Of a DNA stretch of 64,000 bases, positions 1 through 9,497 are shown one piece after another. Made by a program: the position numbers and the translations under genes. This stretch comes from Zygnema cylindricum (taxonomy: Eukaryota > Streptophyta > Zygnematophyceae > Zygnematales > Zygnemataceae), in assembly GCA_037447655.1 (NCBI GenBank), contig JBBHKE010002984.1, positions 1 through 64,000 of the forward strand, written 5' to 3'. The number at the start of each line of letters is the position of its first letter. Within the stretch, counting starts at the first letter, position 1. The notes under the pieces are model-generated. The model searched no databases. It was not told where the DNA came from and saw only the letters and a list, made by a program, of their open reading frames with translations.

Positions 1-593
1 TTTGGCGTGACGTCGATTTTGTCTGGACTTTTATCATACCACTACAACCACGTGAAATACAACAAATAGGATTGTACCACGTGTCTCTTTCCTTTGTCAC
101 CAGAGACGCCAATCCTAACTCAAAACACTCAACGGCTCAAGATCTTACACAAAAAAAATCGACGGTCAATTTTCGTTGTCACTAGAGACGAAGGCGACTA
201 CAATGCTTTTCCCTTTTAGAAAAGGGGCAAAGCAAAAAGGGCGACACAATCATTGAATCATAGTTCGGGAGTTCTTTAGTACAATCCCCTAAAGCTCAAA
301 CTGATCGAACTTTGTTCGAACTATTATCGTACAATACGGGTGTTTTGTATTATCATTACCGGAGGGAGATAATCAAATAAAGCTGAGACCTCGATTGATA
401 AACCGCCCGTAGTGTACAGTACCGTACTGTACCGTCGATGAATTTGTTGACGGGTTCTTCGCAACTTTTGCGAAGTCAATATCTAACCCGTGAGTGCCGG
501 AAGAGTCGGTACTGTACAGTATGGGTATCGAACAAGCGCCCATACAAGTGTGGGACCCCGGGGGCCCAAAAAGTTGCAAGATTCAGTACAGTA
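1..593. other. unassigned DNA before first MITE
   Basis: No credible gene. The short open frames here have no recognisable domain and overlap each other on both strands. The stretch contains small GTAC/AGTACT palindromes near 418-432 and 508-522. Confidence 0.5.
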
Positions 594-810
594 CACCGTC
601 GATCGTATTTAGCGTGTATGTTTTTTTTGTCTCTTAAAGCATCTTTTCTCCGTACATACATATCGGATTGTGGATCTGACGGTTGCGATCGAAAGGTAAG
701 ATTCCCAGCTATCGATTGCCGGTCTCAAATTGAAAATCGGGAAAATGTGTACGGAGAAAATGTGTTTTCAGTGACGAAAAAAACAAATACGCTAAATACG
801 ATCGACGGTG
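594..810. mobile_element. 217-bp foldback MITE, TA target site
   Basis: Non-coding element with perfect 27-bp terminal inverted repeats when the short flanking palindrome is included (589-615 against 789-815). The termini proper start CACCG and end CGGTG and are flanked by TA on both sides (592-593, 811-812). Further inward the arms also pair (TCTCCGTACA against TGTACGGAGA), so the whole unit can fold into a hairpin. A copy of exactly the same length lies at 50259-50475 and another at 62730-62946. TA duplication and short TIRs fit a Tc1/mariner-type MITE, but no transposase relative is in the window, so the superfamily is inferred. Confidence 0.85.
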
Positions 811-1725
811 TACTGTAGTGTCATGTAGAAATGGCCTTTGACGACAGCGATACAAGAAATTACGTGGCCATCAATGGTCAATAGCAGTTTAGGGTTCCGG
901 TGTCCAATGTTGGCGCACACCGCGCAAGACCCATTGACGAGACGCCACTGCTGTCCATGTTCAATAGGAAGTCAAAATTTGAACCGGAATCCGTACCCTA
1001 GATCTAGGCGACAGACTGGCGTTGACGCCATTCAACCTCGTATAAGGTATTGGTGGATGCGGACCATCATATCGGAGGCTACTGTAGAAGTGTAGACTGT
1101 AGAGCAGAGGTCGCAAAAGTCAAAATTTTACATAACCGAAACCGACCGTTTTTTTTTTTCAAAATCTGAGTAACCGACGCCCGACCGGGTTACGTCACGC
1201 TCCAAAATTGTTAACCGTTAACCGAACGGCGTTTACGAAAATAACAATTAACCGAATCTCGATTTTTCGCGATTAACCGTGCCCGCCCGTAACCGAAAAA
1301 ATAAAAAATTAACCAATGTACGACGTATGAATAAGCCAATAATTACAATTTGTCGCGTTCCCTAAGATTTGCGAAATGAATAGTGTTACTACCGTGTCAA
1401 ATTTGCGACGCTTTGTCGCCGTTCCCTATGATTTGCGAAATGAATAGCGTTACTAGTACCGTGTCAGATTTCCGACGCTAATCATGATGCACGTACTGCC
1501 ACGATACCAAAGAGTACAAAGTATTATGACGTTTTCACTATGCGGTTTGTAAAAACGCATTCTGTCAAAACGTACAATTTCACGTCATTATGACGTTTGC
1601 ACTACGCGGTTTGTGAAAACCCACGTACATCATAACGACATGTATTAAATCTTTTTTTGTACTTTTTTCGTTAATACGGAACAGTTTTTTACGTTAACCA
1701 CACTATTTAAAATGGCACTATACTA

Positions 1726-2249
1726 CACCGCGAATCGTTATTAGTGTCAAAGTTTAAATAGTGTTGAAGAAAATTTACCGTAATTGATGTTAATTAAGAA
1801 TTTGAAAATTTTCAAAAAAAAGGTGTATTCAAATTTCGGCGTTTATGCTAATTTGGGAACAACAAAAACGGAATATTCGTCGTACGATTATATACATTAA
1901 TATATGTATCCGTACAAAATATTAGAAATCGTACGCCGTCGCGAATTTAAAATATCCGAACATGCTATACTAATTTACGTGTAAGACTAATCCCGTATTT
2001 TTAGCGCACGTTCCTATGCGTGCGCGTCTGATTTAATTCATTTTTTGTAAATTTTCACTTGAAAAGGGTCTGACATCGAGCGTACACCACACTATTTATA
2101 TTTTATTGTACTTTCGGGCTTTCTTTTTTTGTGTACGGTACCTTAATTAACGCCAAGGAAAAATTAAAATCATGTATCCTATTAGAAAAAAAAACCAAAA
2201 TTTTAAGAACTCAAATTAGTGACTTTGACACTAATAACGATTCGCGGTG
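1726..2249. mobile_element. TA-flanked inverted-repeat element nested in hAT1
   Basis: 524 bp with 27-bp perfect terminal inverted repeats (1726-1752 against 2223-2249) starting CACCGCGAATCG, flanked by TA at 1724-1725 and 2250-2251. The matching part of hAT copy 2 around 36542-36543 reads straight through with a single TA, which is the pre-insertion site. No coding capacity is recognised. Confidence 0.85.
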
Positions 2250-2695
2250 TAGAGTTGTTAACGCTGATTCAAAGAGTACCTTGAATAATGAAAAGAAAAA
2301 TGTAGAGTTATTTACTATTTTTAAGGTTTTTGGGTCAAAATTTGTGGTGACGGAATTAGCGTTAATAACGCTAATTACGATTCGCGGTGAAGTGTAAATA
2401 GAAAATTATGATTAATAATATTATTTAATGCAAGGAGATGTGGCAGGTTATAGTCCACGTATTTAAATAATGTTGTTAACTATATTTTGTGATTTTCAGC
2501 TATAAGTAGTAGCGACTTATTAATACTAATAACAATGAGTGGTGTAGTGGTACATCTCCCTTTGCAAAAAAACAACTCGTGTACCTCTTCTTTTTACTAA
2601 TTTGTCTTTTTGCAATCTCCCTTTAAGAATAATTTTTTTACTCGACAGTCACCTCTCTCAAGGGATTTGTTCATAATTTTGCGTGTAACGTTTGC

Positions 2696-2936
2696 TGACT
2701 CGTATTGATAAACTATGAAACATGTATTACAAGCCACAAAACCAACCCCCTTTACCATGTATTTGTTTTATGTTCTAACTTCATAGACATGCTCAATTTT
2801 TTTCCAACAATTTGAAGTGGCCCTGCTTTCTTTCACTAGGTAATACTGACAATTTCACCATTTTTTTATTTTCGATGTTCGTCTTGGATTGTAGTTTTAA
2901 GAGAAGCGAGGATGTTTTTATCTATTTTAGTGAATG
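2696..2936 (-). pseudogene. hAT BED zinc-finger exon remnant (copy 1)
   Basis: Reverse-strand sequence alignable by eye to the BED-finger exon of hAT copy 2 (39167-39551), including the Cys-x-x-Cys region and the N-terminal helix. The start codon seen in copy 2 has become ATA here. Nothing of the catalytic domain follows, so this is a dead exon left after internal deletion. Confidence 0.6.
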
Positions 2937-3588
2937 ACTTAGTTTTGTTTAAATTGTGGTCGAGTTTCTCTAACTTAAATAACAATTCAATTTATCGATT
3001 TATTGTTTGACACATGTGAGTACGCCAATAATTAAGACTAGTCGTGGGAAATTGACGTAATAGTTGATTTTCATTAATTTATTAACCTATTATTACTACA
3101 TGCCGCATGACATTGACATATATATTTGTGGAAACACGGTATAAAATGCGTAATTAGCACTTTGCAATAATGTATGACATATGAATAAGCCAATAATTAC
3201 GATTTGTCGCGTTCCCTAAGATTTGCGAAATGAATAGTGTACTACCGTGTCAGATTTGCGACGCTTTGTCGCGTTCCCTAATATTTGTGAAATGAATAGC
3301 GTTACTACTGTACCGTGTCATATTTGCGACGCTAATCATGATGCACGTACTTCCACGATACCAAAGAGTACAAAGTACAAGAATGTTGGATTATAGGGAC
3401 GGTACAAAACTTTCATTTTTTTGGTTTTTTGGTTGACCGACCGTAACTGACCGTTTTTTTTTTCCTGGTGAATTAACCGACCGTAACCGCCCGACCCCCA
3501 AAATTTGGCTACCGAATATGTTCCGGATCCGGCGCGGGCGGTCGGTTAACGGTTGGTCACGGTTTCGGTTGACCGTTTGCGACCTCTG

Positions 3589-4106
3589 CTGTAGATTACA
3601 CTCAGTACAGTACTGTAGTGTTGTGTATCGGGTACAAACTTATCGCTATAAATTCGATATTATATATATTGAATATCACACGGTCAAAGGGCTTGATACA
3701 TTGCTCTGAGACCAACAAAAATTATCGCAATATATTTGGTGGGGGTGGTGTCCGTATAGGTTTAGTACGGTTGTGCTGTACGGTAAACTGTACGTATGTA
3801 ACCCTCCCCCCCTCCCTCTTTGGGAAAGTTAGGGTTAAAATTACTTTTGAAACCCAACGTGGTTCAATATATAACTGTATAAGTTTATTGGTATATCGAG
3901 CCGATAAATTGGTGAAATATCGCGATCTTGGGCTTCTCGATAATATCGGAAGCATATATCGATTGTCGGGTACTCAGAATTAGGTACATTTTGAACATCG
4001 GCAAGGGACCCTTCACCCGTGACACACAACACTATCGGGCGCACACAAAGTCAATAACTGACAAGTGACGCGGTCAAAGTGTTGTCGTGTATTGGACAGA
4101 ACGTAC
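3589..4106. other. unassigned DNA between hAT1 and copia A
   Basis: No gene recognised. The stretch is AT-rich with a homopolymer C block near 3804. Its last five bases (CGTAC, 4102-4106) are the left target duplication of copia A. Confidence 0.5.
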
Positions 4107-5154
4107 TGTTAAAATTTATAGATTTCTAGAGTATTTTCTAGGTTTAAATATGGTTTTATAAAAGGAAAAAGAAAAAGGACGGACAGCCTGCCTCCACCTC
4201 CGCTCTCTAGCCCCCATACTTGTTGTAGTCACTGAAGGAAAGAGAGAGAGGTTGATCCATGGCAGCCTTAGTTCAACAGACAGCTATTTTTAGTAGGTTA
4301 CTAAAAATATACTTGACGGACCAGAGATTTGATCCCGGTACCTGCGGTTCGTCAAATCGACCGGTAGCGGTCAGCTTTATCCTAATAGACTAGGACCAAT
4401 GCTAAGTGCTATGGTATGTGATAGATATATATTTAGTTCGAAAGGATAAAGTTCATTTAACTAAAACTGTTTACGGCGTACATATATACAGTTTTATAAA
4501 GTACGTCGTACGACGCTAATTCAAAACGGATACCACGCATTTTATTTCTACATCGGAACAAATATCGCGCAAGTATTTATTCCGGCCAAGATTACGTTTC
4601 GCATATAATCCAACGGCGCACATCATCGCCGAAATCCCGGAGTGGTCACTTTGGCATTTAGTGACGTGGCATCACCTGGCGCCACGTGGGGAGACATCAT
4701 TCGGTCGCGGGAATTCCGAGGAACGTACGGATGAGTGGAAAGTATACACGCGTCCACTAATGGCCTTGTCGTACAGAGGCCGTACAGAAAGTACATCGGC
4801 AGTAGTACTTTCTAGTACTATACAGTTTTGTGATTGGTTCGTACAGGCAGTAGATAGGAGCTGTGAGAGGGAATTAGGAAAAACTAGGACTTAGGAAAAT
4901 TTAGGTAGATAGTCCTCTCTCTCAGAGAGTTTGTATAAATTGGCATCTTTGCCACCCTATAACTTATCGCCTGGTTGGCCGTTTTCAGTGATTCTTTTTT
5001 CTACGGACTCAGGGGAGTCCAGGCTACACAGGGGTGCAGTCAAACTGTCAGTTTGCCTTCTCGGGCAGCAGTGGTTGTGGCTTAAAGTGGGTTAGTTAAA
5101 TACTATCTAGAGGCTTCCTGTATTCTGTGGTCCAATGGAGGACACAGAATTGCA
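4107..5154 (+). repeat. 5' LTR of copia A
   Basis: 1048 bp, TG...CA. In order it carries an antisense tRNA-like block (4314-4395), paired ACGT boxes (4662-4690), a GTAC inverted repeat (4782-4818), a TATA-like TATAAAT (4934-4940), a leader hairpin (5005-5020), and in its last 20 bases the gag start codon (5135). Confidence 0.95.
4934..4940 (+). promoter_or_regulatory. TATA-like box of the copia LTR
   Basis: TATAAAT in a context (AGAGAGTTTGTATAAATTGG) kept in the LTRs of A, B and C and the solo LTR in C. It would place the transcript start near 4965, leaving a leader of roughly 170 nt before the gag ATG. The transcript start is inferred. Confidence 0.5.
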
Positions 5155-8100
5155 GGTTATGGGCCCACCCTCTAGGGTGCCCACCTTCAATGGATCTGGG
5201 TTCATCTATTGGGAAGCCATGATGATGGGAGCTTTGTGTGAAAAGCGATACTGGGGTATCGTCAGTGGACAAGTGAAACGTCCACCTTCGGGAACTCCAC
5301 CAGAAATTGGGGGAGTAAGGTTTCCTGCAACAACGGCTGCCTCGGCGGAGGAGGCAGATGATGGGGACAGCAGTGTGTCCGAAAAGGAGAAAGGGAAGGA
5401 GACACCCCTCACTCCTATTGCCACAGTATCGGGAGCGGCAATCGTGAAGACCGTGGAGAACGATACTCAAATGTGGGAGGATGTAAACATGGCTGCCAAG
5501 AACTTCATTTTGAGGCACCTCACTCAAGGTTTGGCCACTCCTCATCTTCACATTTACAAGGCAGAGGAATTGTGGGAGAGTTTGGTGGAGATTTATAGAG
5601 CTGGAACTATTCAGGAGCTCCAGTTGGCTGAGCAAAAGCTAATGAGTTACACTTACAAAGGAGGAAAGATGTTAGATTACTGTAATGATCTTTCTTGTTT
5701 GTATATGGAAATGGAAAGTGCCGGGTGGACAGGTACAATGAAAATGAAAGTTAACACCCGTATCATGAAATTACCAGATGAGTTCGAAAACATAGTGTAC
5801 CGAGTACAAGGAATGCCTGATAGTTCATGGAAATGGAACACAGTAGTCAGGATGATACTTGTGCAAGAAAACACAATAGAGATTAGGAGAGGAGGAAAGA
5901 GCATTCAAGCTCTAGCAGCAGGAGGGGACCGATGGGGGAAGGATCCGAAGAAACCTTATAAAGGGGAAAGAGATAATTCTGGGGGAGAGAGGCCCCCAAA
6001 GGGTCTTTGTCATTATTGCAAAAAGCCGGGACACTTTATTGCAGATTGTGTCAAGTTGTTAGAGCTAAGGCTCCAAGAAAACCGTGGAGGGGGTTCTTCC
6101 GGAGGGAAGAAAAAGGCACTTGTGGTTACAAAAGTGTCAGGAGAAATCGAGGATGAGTCATCTGAGGAGGATGGGGAGCTTCTTCTTGACGAGAGTCTGG
6201 AGGAGAAGGAGATCCCTCGGAGGCAGAAGTGTGCCCTTGGAGCAATTCGGGAAGCTCCACAGGAAGGATGGATCATCGACTCAGGTGCATCCATGCATAT
6301 GTGCCGTGATAAAGAACTCTTCACTAAGCTACGAAAGATTCCTACTGTAGAGATAGAGTATGGGGATGGGAGAGTGGTTACTACAGATCTAGTGGGATCA
6401 GTAGATCTGAAAGTCTTAGTGGAGGGTAAGACCTCTATACTTACATTCTCAGATGTACTTTACATTCCTCAGTTGAGTAAAAATCTTGTCTCTACGTCTG
6501 TGTTAGATGACAAAGAGTTTGATACCTTCACCAGGAAGGGAGTCTTTACAGCTAAGTATGGGAATGAAGTTTACTTCACAGCAGATAAAGGTAGCCAAGG
6601 AATGTTTAGGCTTAACTTGAGTAATGAAAAGAAGAATGCTTACTATGTTGGTGTTCCTAAGGTGATGATTTGGCATAAGCGTTTGGGGCATGTGCATTTT
6701 GATAGGTTAAGGGAAATGAAAAAGCTTGGGGTAGTAGATGGCATTCAGTTTGGGGATAATGAAATAATGGATGATTGTAGTGGTTGTGCTCAAGGTAAGG
6801 CTCACAGACTTCCCTTTCCCAAAGCCGCCACATATAGAGATGAGAAAGTGTTAGATTTGGTCCACACAGATATTTGGGGACCTGCAAAAGTACCTTCGGT
6901 TGGAGGAAAGAGGTTTATGATGACAATAACTGATGATTGGTCTAGATACTCTAGAGTCTACTTTCTGAAAAATAAGTCTGAAGCATCCACTTACTTCAAA
7001 GAATATAAAGCTTGGAGTGAGAAGTTGCATGAAACCCCTATTAAGAGGATAAGGAGTGATAATGGGGGGGAATATACCTCTAACCAGTTTGAGGAATATC
7101 TGAGAGATGAGGGAGTGCAACACCAGAAAACTGTACCATATAACCCGGAACAAAATGGGGTAGCTGAGAGGTTGAATCGAACACTAGGAGATAGTGCATG
7201 TAGTATGTTGGCAGACAAGAAAATAGGAAAGAGATTTTGGGCAGAGGCAATGAACTGTGCCAACTATATTAAAAATAGAGTCCTTACCTCAGCTGTAAAG
7301 GGAGTGACACCTTATGAGAGATGGGTTGGAAGGAAACCAGATATCTCACACCTTAAAGTATTTGGTAGCCAAGTTTACAGTCTTGACACGGATAGGAAAA
7401 ACTGGAAACTAGATGCTAAGGGAAAACCTGGATACTTTGTGGGATATGATGAGGATGTTAAGGGATATAGAGTCTATGACTTAGCAAAGAAAGATATCAT
7501 TCTGGTAAAACACTTAGTTGTCATGGATGAAGGGAAGTCATTTGACCCCTTCAAATATACAAAGAAGATAAGGATCAGATTTGAGTCCGAAAGTGAGGAG
7601 AACTCAGTCGTTCCCGAAAAAGACATGAGTGAAACTGTGATTACAGATTCAGGGGAGATCGAAGATACAGGAGACTCACCGGAAACCTCACATTCTCCTA
7701 TGGACTTCGAGGAGATGGAAGAAGCAGGACAAGATACGGTTTTTATGGACAGGGGAGCCGATGAGATAGTGAGAAGAAATCCAAGACTTCCATCCATTCC
7801 AGCTTCGGAGTTTGAGGGAGGAAGGAGGAGCAGCAAAAGGATACAGGAAAAACAAGCTGCCCATAAGGTAACTAAGCTATCTCACCCAGATGAGCCTCAG
7901 TCTTACTTAGAGGCAGTGAATAGTCCAGAGAAAGAAAGATGGATTAGAGCCATAAATGATGAGATGGCTTCTATCATGGAAGCAAATACTTGGGAACTAG
8001 CGGATTGCCCTCCAGACAGAAAACCTATTGGATGTAAATGGGTATTTAAACTAAAACTAAGCCCAGATAATACAATTGAGAGGTATAAGGCTCGATTGGT

Positions 8101-9484
8101 AGCAAAGGGGTTCACCCAAAAAGAGGGGATTGACTATGAGGAGACCTTTGCTCCAGTTGTTCGGTTCCCATCGGTAAGGATTCTCCTCAGTCTGGCCGCA
8201 GCGGAAGACATGGAAATTCACCAGATGGATATTAAGACTGCTTTTCTTAATGGTGAGTTAGAGGAAGAAATTTTTATGAGGCAACCCGAGGGGTTTGTGG
8301 AAGAAGGAGAAGAGAGCAAAGTGTGCAGGCTCATAAAGTCCTTATATGGACTGAAACAGGCTCCGCGACAGTGGAACAAGAAACTAGATGAGTTTCTCAC
8401 CGATCTGGGATACATCCGGATCAGCTCTGACCATTCTATCTATATGTTTGAAGATGAGAATGGTGTCATTTTTATTGCAATTTATGTGGATGATCTGCTT
8501 GTGTTAAGTAAGTCTTTAGATAATATCAATAGGCTAAAGAAAGATTTTAGGGGCAGATTTGATATGAAGGATTTAGGGGAGGCAAAATATATTTTGGGGA
8601 TCCAAATGGAGAGAGATAGAGGGAAGAAGATTATCAGACTTACTCAGAAAGAAGCAATAGGTAATATGCTTGAGAAATTCCAGATGGAAAATGCTAACAC
8701 TTGTACCACTCCCATGGACTTGAAAAAAGTAAGTGATGGGAGTGTAGAAGGAGGAGTGATGATCTTAGACGATCAGATGAGTCTAGAGGAGAGAGAGTTC
8801 ATGAAGTCTATTCCTTATAGACAGGTCGTAGGAAGCTTAATCTATTTTATGAACTGTACCAGGCCGGACATAGCGGCAGCAGTTGGAGTACTCAGTAGGA
8901 GTCTTAATGATCCTAGGAAGAGAGATTGGGAGGCAGCGAAGAGAGTCATGAGATATCTGGTGGGAACTAGAGAGTTATGGTTGCATTTGGGAGGGGAGCA
9001 TACTGATATCACCACTTGGAGTGACGCCAGTTATGGGGATGCACCTATGAGAAGATGCACTTCTGGATATGTTTTGTATGTGGGGGAAGGTGCTTGCTGT
9101 TGGAGCAGTAAGCAACAAAAGGTGGTTGCTCAGTCTACTATGGAGGCTGAGTATATGGCTTCGTGTTCTGCTGTAAAAGAACTAATGTGGGTGAAATCAT
9201 TGTTACAAGAACTGGGATTTATGAAGGAGGGAGTGCATGAAATCTTTTGCGATAACCAAGCTGCAATCGCAATCGCAGCCAATCCAAAACATCATTTCAA
9301 AGCAAAACATATGGACATAAGATTGAGCTTCGTAAGAGAAAAAGTTGAAAATAAAATTTTAAATCTTGTGTATAGACCTGATGAAGAAATGGTGGCTGAC
9401 ATGATGACCAAACCTGTGCCCTCTCCTAAATTAAAATATTGTCGGGAGAAATGCGGGTTAAAAGAAAAATTAAAATTTGACTAG
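5135..9484 (+). CDS. Ty1/copia Gag-Pol polyprotein (intact)
   Basis: Single 1449-residue polyprotein. Gag fills about the first 300 residues and ends with a CCHC zinc knuckle (CHYCKKPGHFIADC, 292-305). The aspartic protease motif DSGA starts at D382. Integrase has its zinc-binding HHCC region from WHKRLGH at 513 to C548/C551, then catalytic D579, D642 and E678 with the canonical 35-residue spacing between the last two. Reverse transcriptase has YVDD at 1117-1120; RNase H has WSDASYGD with D1297. Gag and Pol are one frame with no recoding site, usual for copia. The start chosen lies 20 bases inside the 5' LTR; it is the first ATG and its context (MEDTELQ) recurs at all related LTR ends. The frame therefore reads through the LTR end and the primer-binding site, which encodes VMGP. 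Confidence 0.96.
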   Translation: MEDTELQVMGPPSRVPTFNGSGFIYWEAMMMGALCEKRYWGIVSGQVKRPPSGTPPEIGGVRFPATTAASAEEADDGDSSVSEKEKGKETPLTPIATVSGAAIVKTVENDTQMWEDVNMAAKNFILRHLTQGLATPHLHIYKAEELWESLVEIYRAGTIQELQLAEQKLMSYTYKGGKMLDYCNDLSCLYMEMESAGWTGTMKMKVNTRIMKLPDEFENIVYRVQGMPDSSWKWNTVVRMILVQENTIEIRRGGKSIQALAAGGDRWGKDPKKPYKGERDNSGGERPPKGLCHYCKKPGHFIADCVKLLELRLQENRGGGSSGGKKKALVVTKVSGEIEDESSEEDGELLLDESLEEKEIPRRQKCALGAIREAPQEGWIIDSGASMHMCRDKELFTKLRKIPTVEIEYGDGRVVTTDLVGSVDLKVLVEGKTSILTFSDVLYIPQLSKNLVSTSVLDDKEFDTFTRKGVFTAKYGNEVYFTADKGSQGMFRLNLSNEKKNAYYVGVPKVMIWHKRLGHVHFDRLREMKKLGVVDGIQFGDNEIMDDCSGCAQGKAHRLPFPKAATYRDEKVLDLVHTDIWGPAKVPSVGGKRFMMTITDDWSRYSRVYFLKNKSEASTYFKEYKAWSEKLHETPIKRIRSDNGGEYTSNQFEEYLRDEGVQHQKTVPYNPEQNGVAERLNRTLGDSACSMLADKKIGKRFWAEAMNCANYIKNRVLTSAVKGVTPYERWVGRKPDISHLKVFGSQVYSLDTDRKNWKLDAKGKPGYFVGYDEDVKGYRVYDLAKKDIILVKHLVVMDEGKSFDPFKYTKKIRIRFESESEENSVVPEKDMSETVITDSGEIEDTGDSPETSHSPMDFEEMEEAGQDTVFMDRGADEIVRRNPRLPSIPASEFEGGRRSSKRIQEKQAAHKVTKLSHPDEPQSYLEAVNSPEKERWIRAINDEMASIMEANTWELADCPPDRKPIGCKWVFKLKLSPDNTIERYKARLVAKGFTQKEGIDYEETFAPVVRFPSVRILLSLAAAEDMEIHQMDIKTAFLNGELEEEIFMRQPEGFVEEGEESKVCRLIKSLYGLKQAPRQWNKKLDEFLTDLGYIRISSDHSIYMFEDENGVIFIAIYVDDLLVLSKSLDNINRLKKDFRGRFDMKDLGEAKYILGIQMERDRGKKIIRLTQKEAIGNMLEKFQMENANTCTTPMDLKKVSDGSVEGGVMILDDQMSLEEREFMKSIPYRQVVGSLIYFMNCTRPDIAAAVGVLSRSLNDPRKRDWEAAKRVMRYLVGTRELWLHLGGEHTDITTWSDASYGDAPMRRCTSGYVLYVGEGACCWSSKQQKVVAQSTMEAEYMASCSAVKELMWVKSLLQELGFMKEGVHEIFCDNQAAIAIAANPKHHFKAKHMDIRLSFVREKVENKILNLVYRPDEEMVADMMTKPVPSPKLKYCREKCGLKEKLKFD
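5155..5169 (+). other. primer-binding site, half-tRNA iMet type (copia A)
   Basis: GGTTATGGGCCCACC starts at the first base after the LTR. It is the 15-nt complement of the anticodon stem and loop of plant initiator tRNA-Met as I recall that sequence. It does not match the usual plant copia site TGGTATCAGAGC, which pairs with the tRNA 3' end. It lies inside the gag frame. Confidence 0.75.
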
Positions 9485-9497
9485 AAAATAAGGGGAG
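9485..9497 (+). other. polypurine tract of copia A
   Basis: AAAATAAGGGGAG directly precedes the 3' LTR and starts just after the gag-pol stop codon. It is the expected plus-strand primer and is kept in B (18202-18214) and, on the other strand, in D. Confidence 0.85.

Larger units (their letters stand above)
1105..3588. mobile_element. hAT transposon copy 1, internally deleted
   Basis: Begins CAGAGGTCGCAAA and ends with the exact inverse TTTGCGACCTCTG. Flanked by an 8-bp target duplication with one mismatch (CTGTAGAG 1097-1104, CTGTAGAT 3589-3596). Both ends carry many AACCG/CCGACC subterminal repeats, typical of hAT transposase binding regions. The catalytic transposase exon present in copies 2 and 3 is absent; only a decayed zinc-finger exon remains. 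It carries a nested TA-flanked element (1726-2249) and an internal duplication (1312-1522 resembles 3166-3381). It is therefore non-autonomous. Confidence 0.88.

Noticed and set aside
438-818. 126-residue forward frame near the window start
   Set aside because: Runs across the 217-bp MITE, whose other copies are non-coding in all frames.
5096-5635. Reverse-strand 179-residue open frame over the gag start, also present in copia B
   Set aside because: Exact antisense of gag in an intact element; recurrence in B reflects copy identity, not independent conservation.
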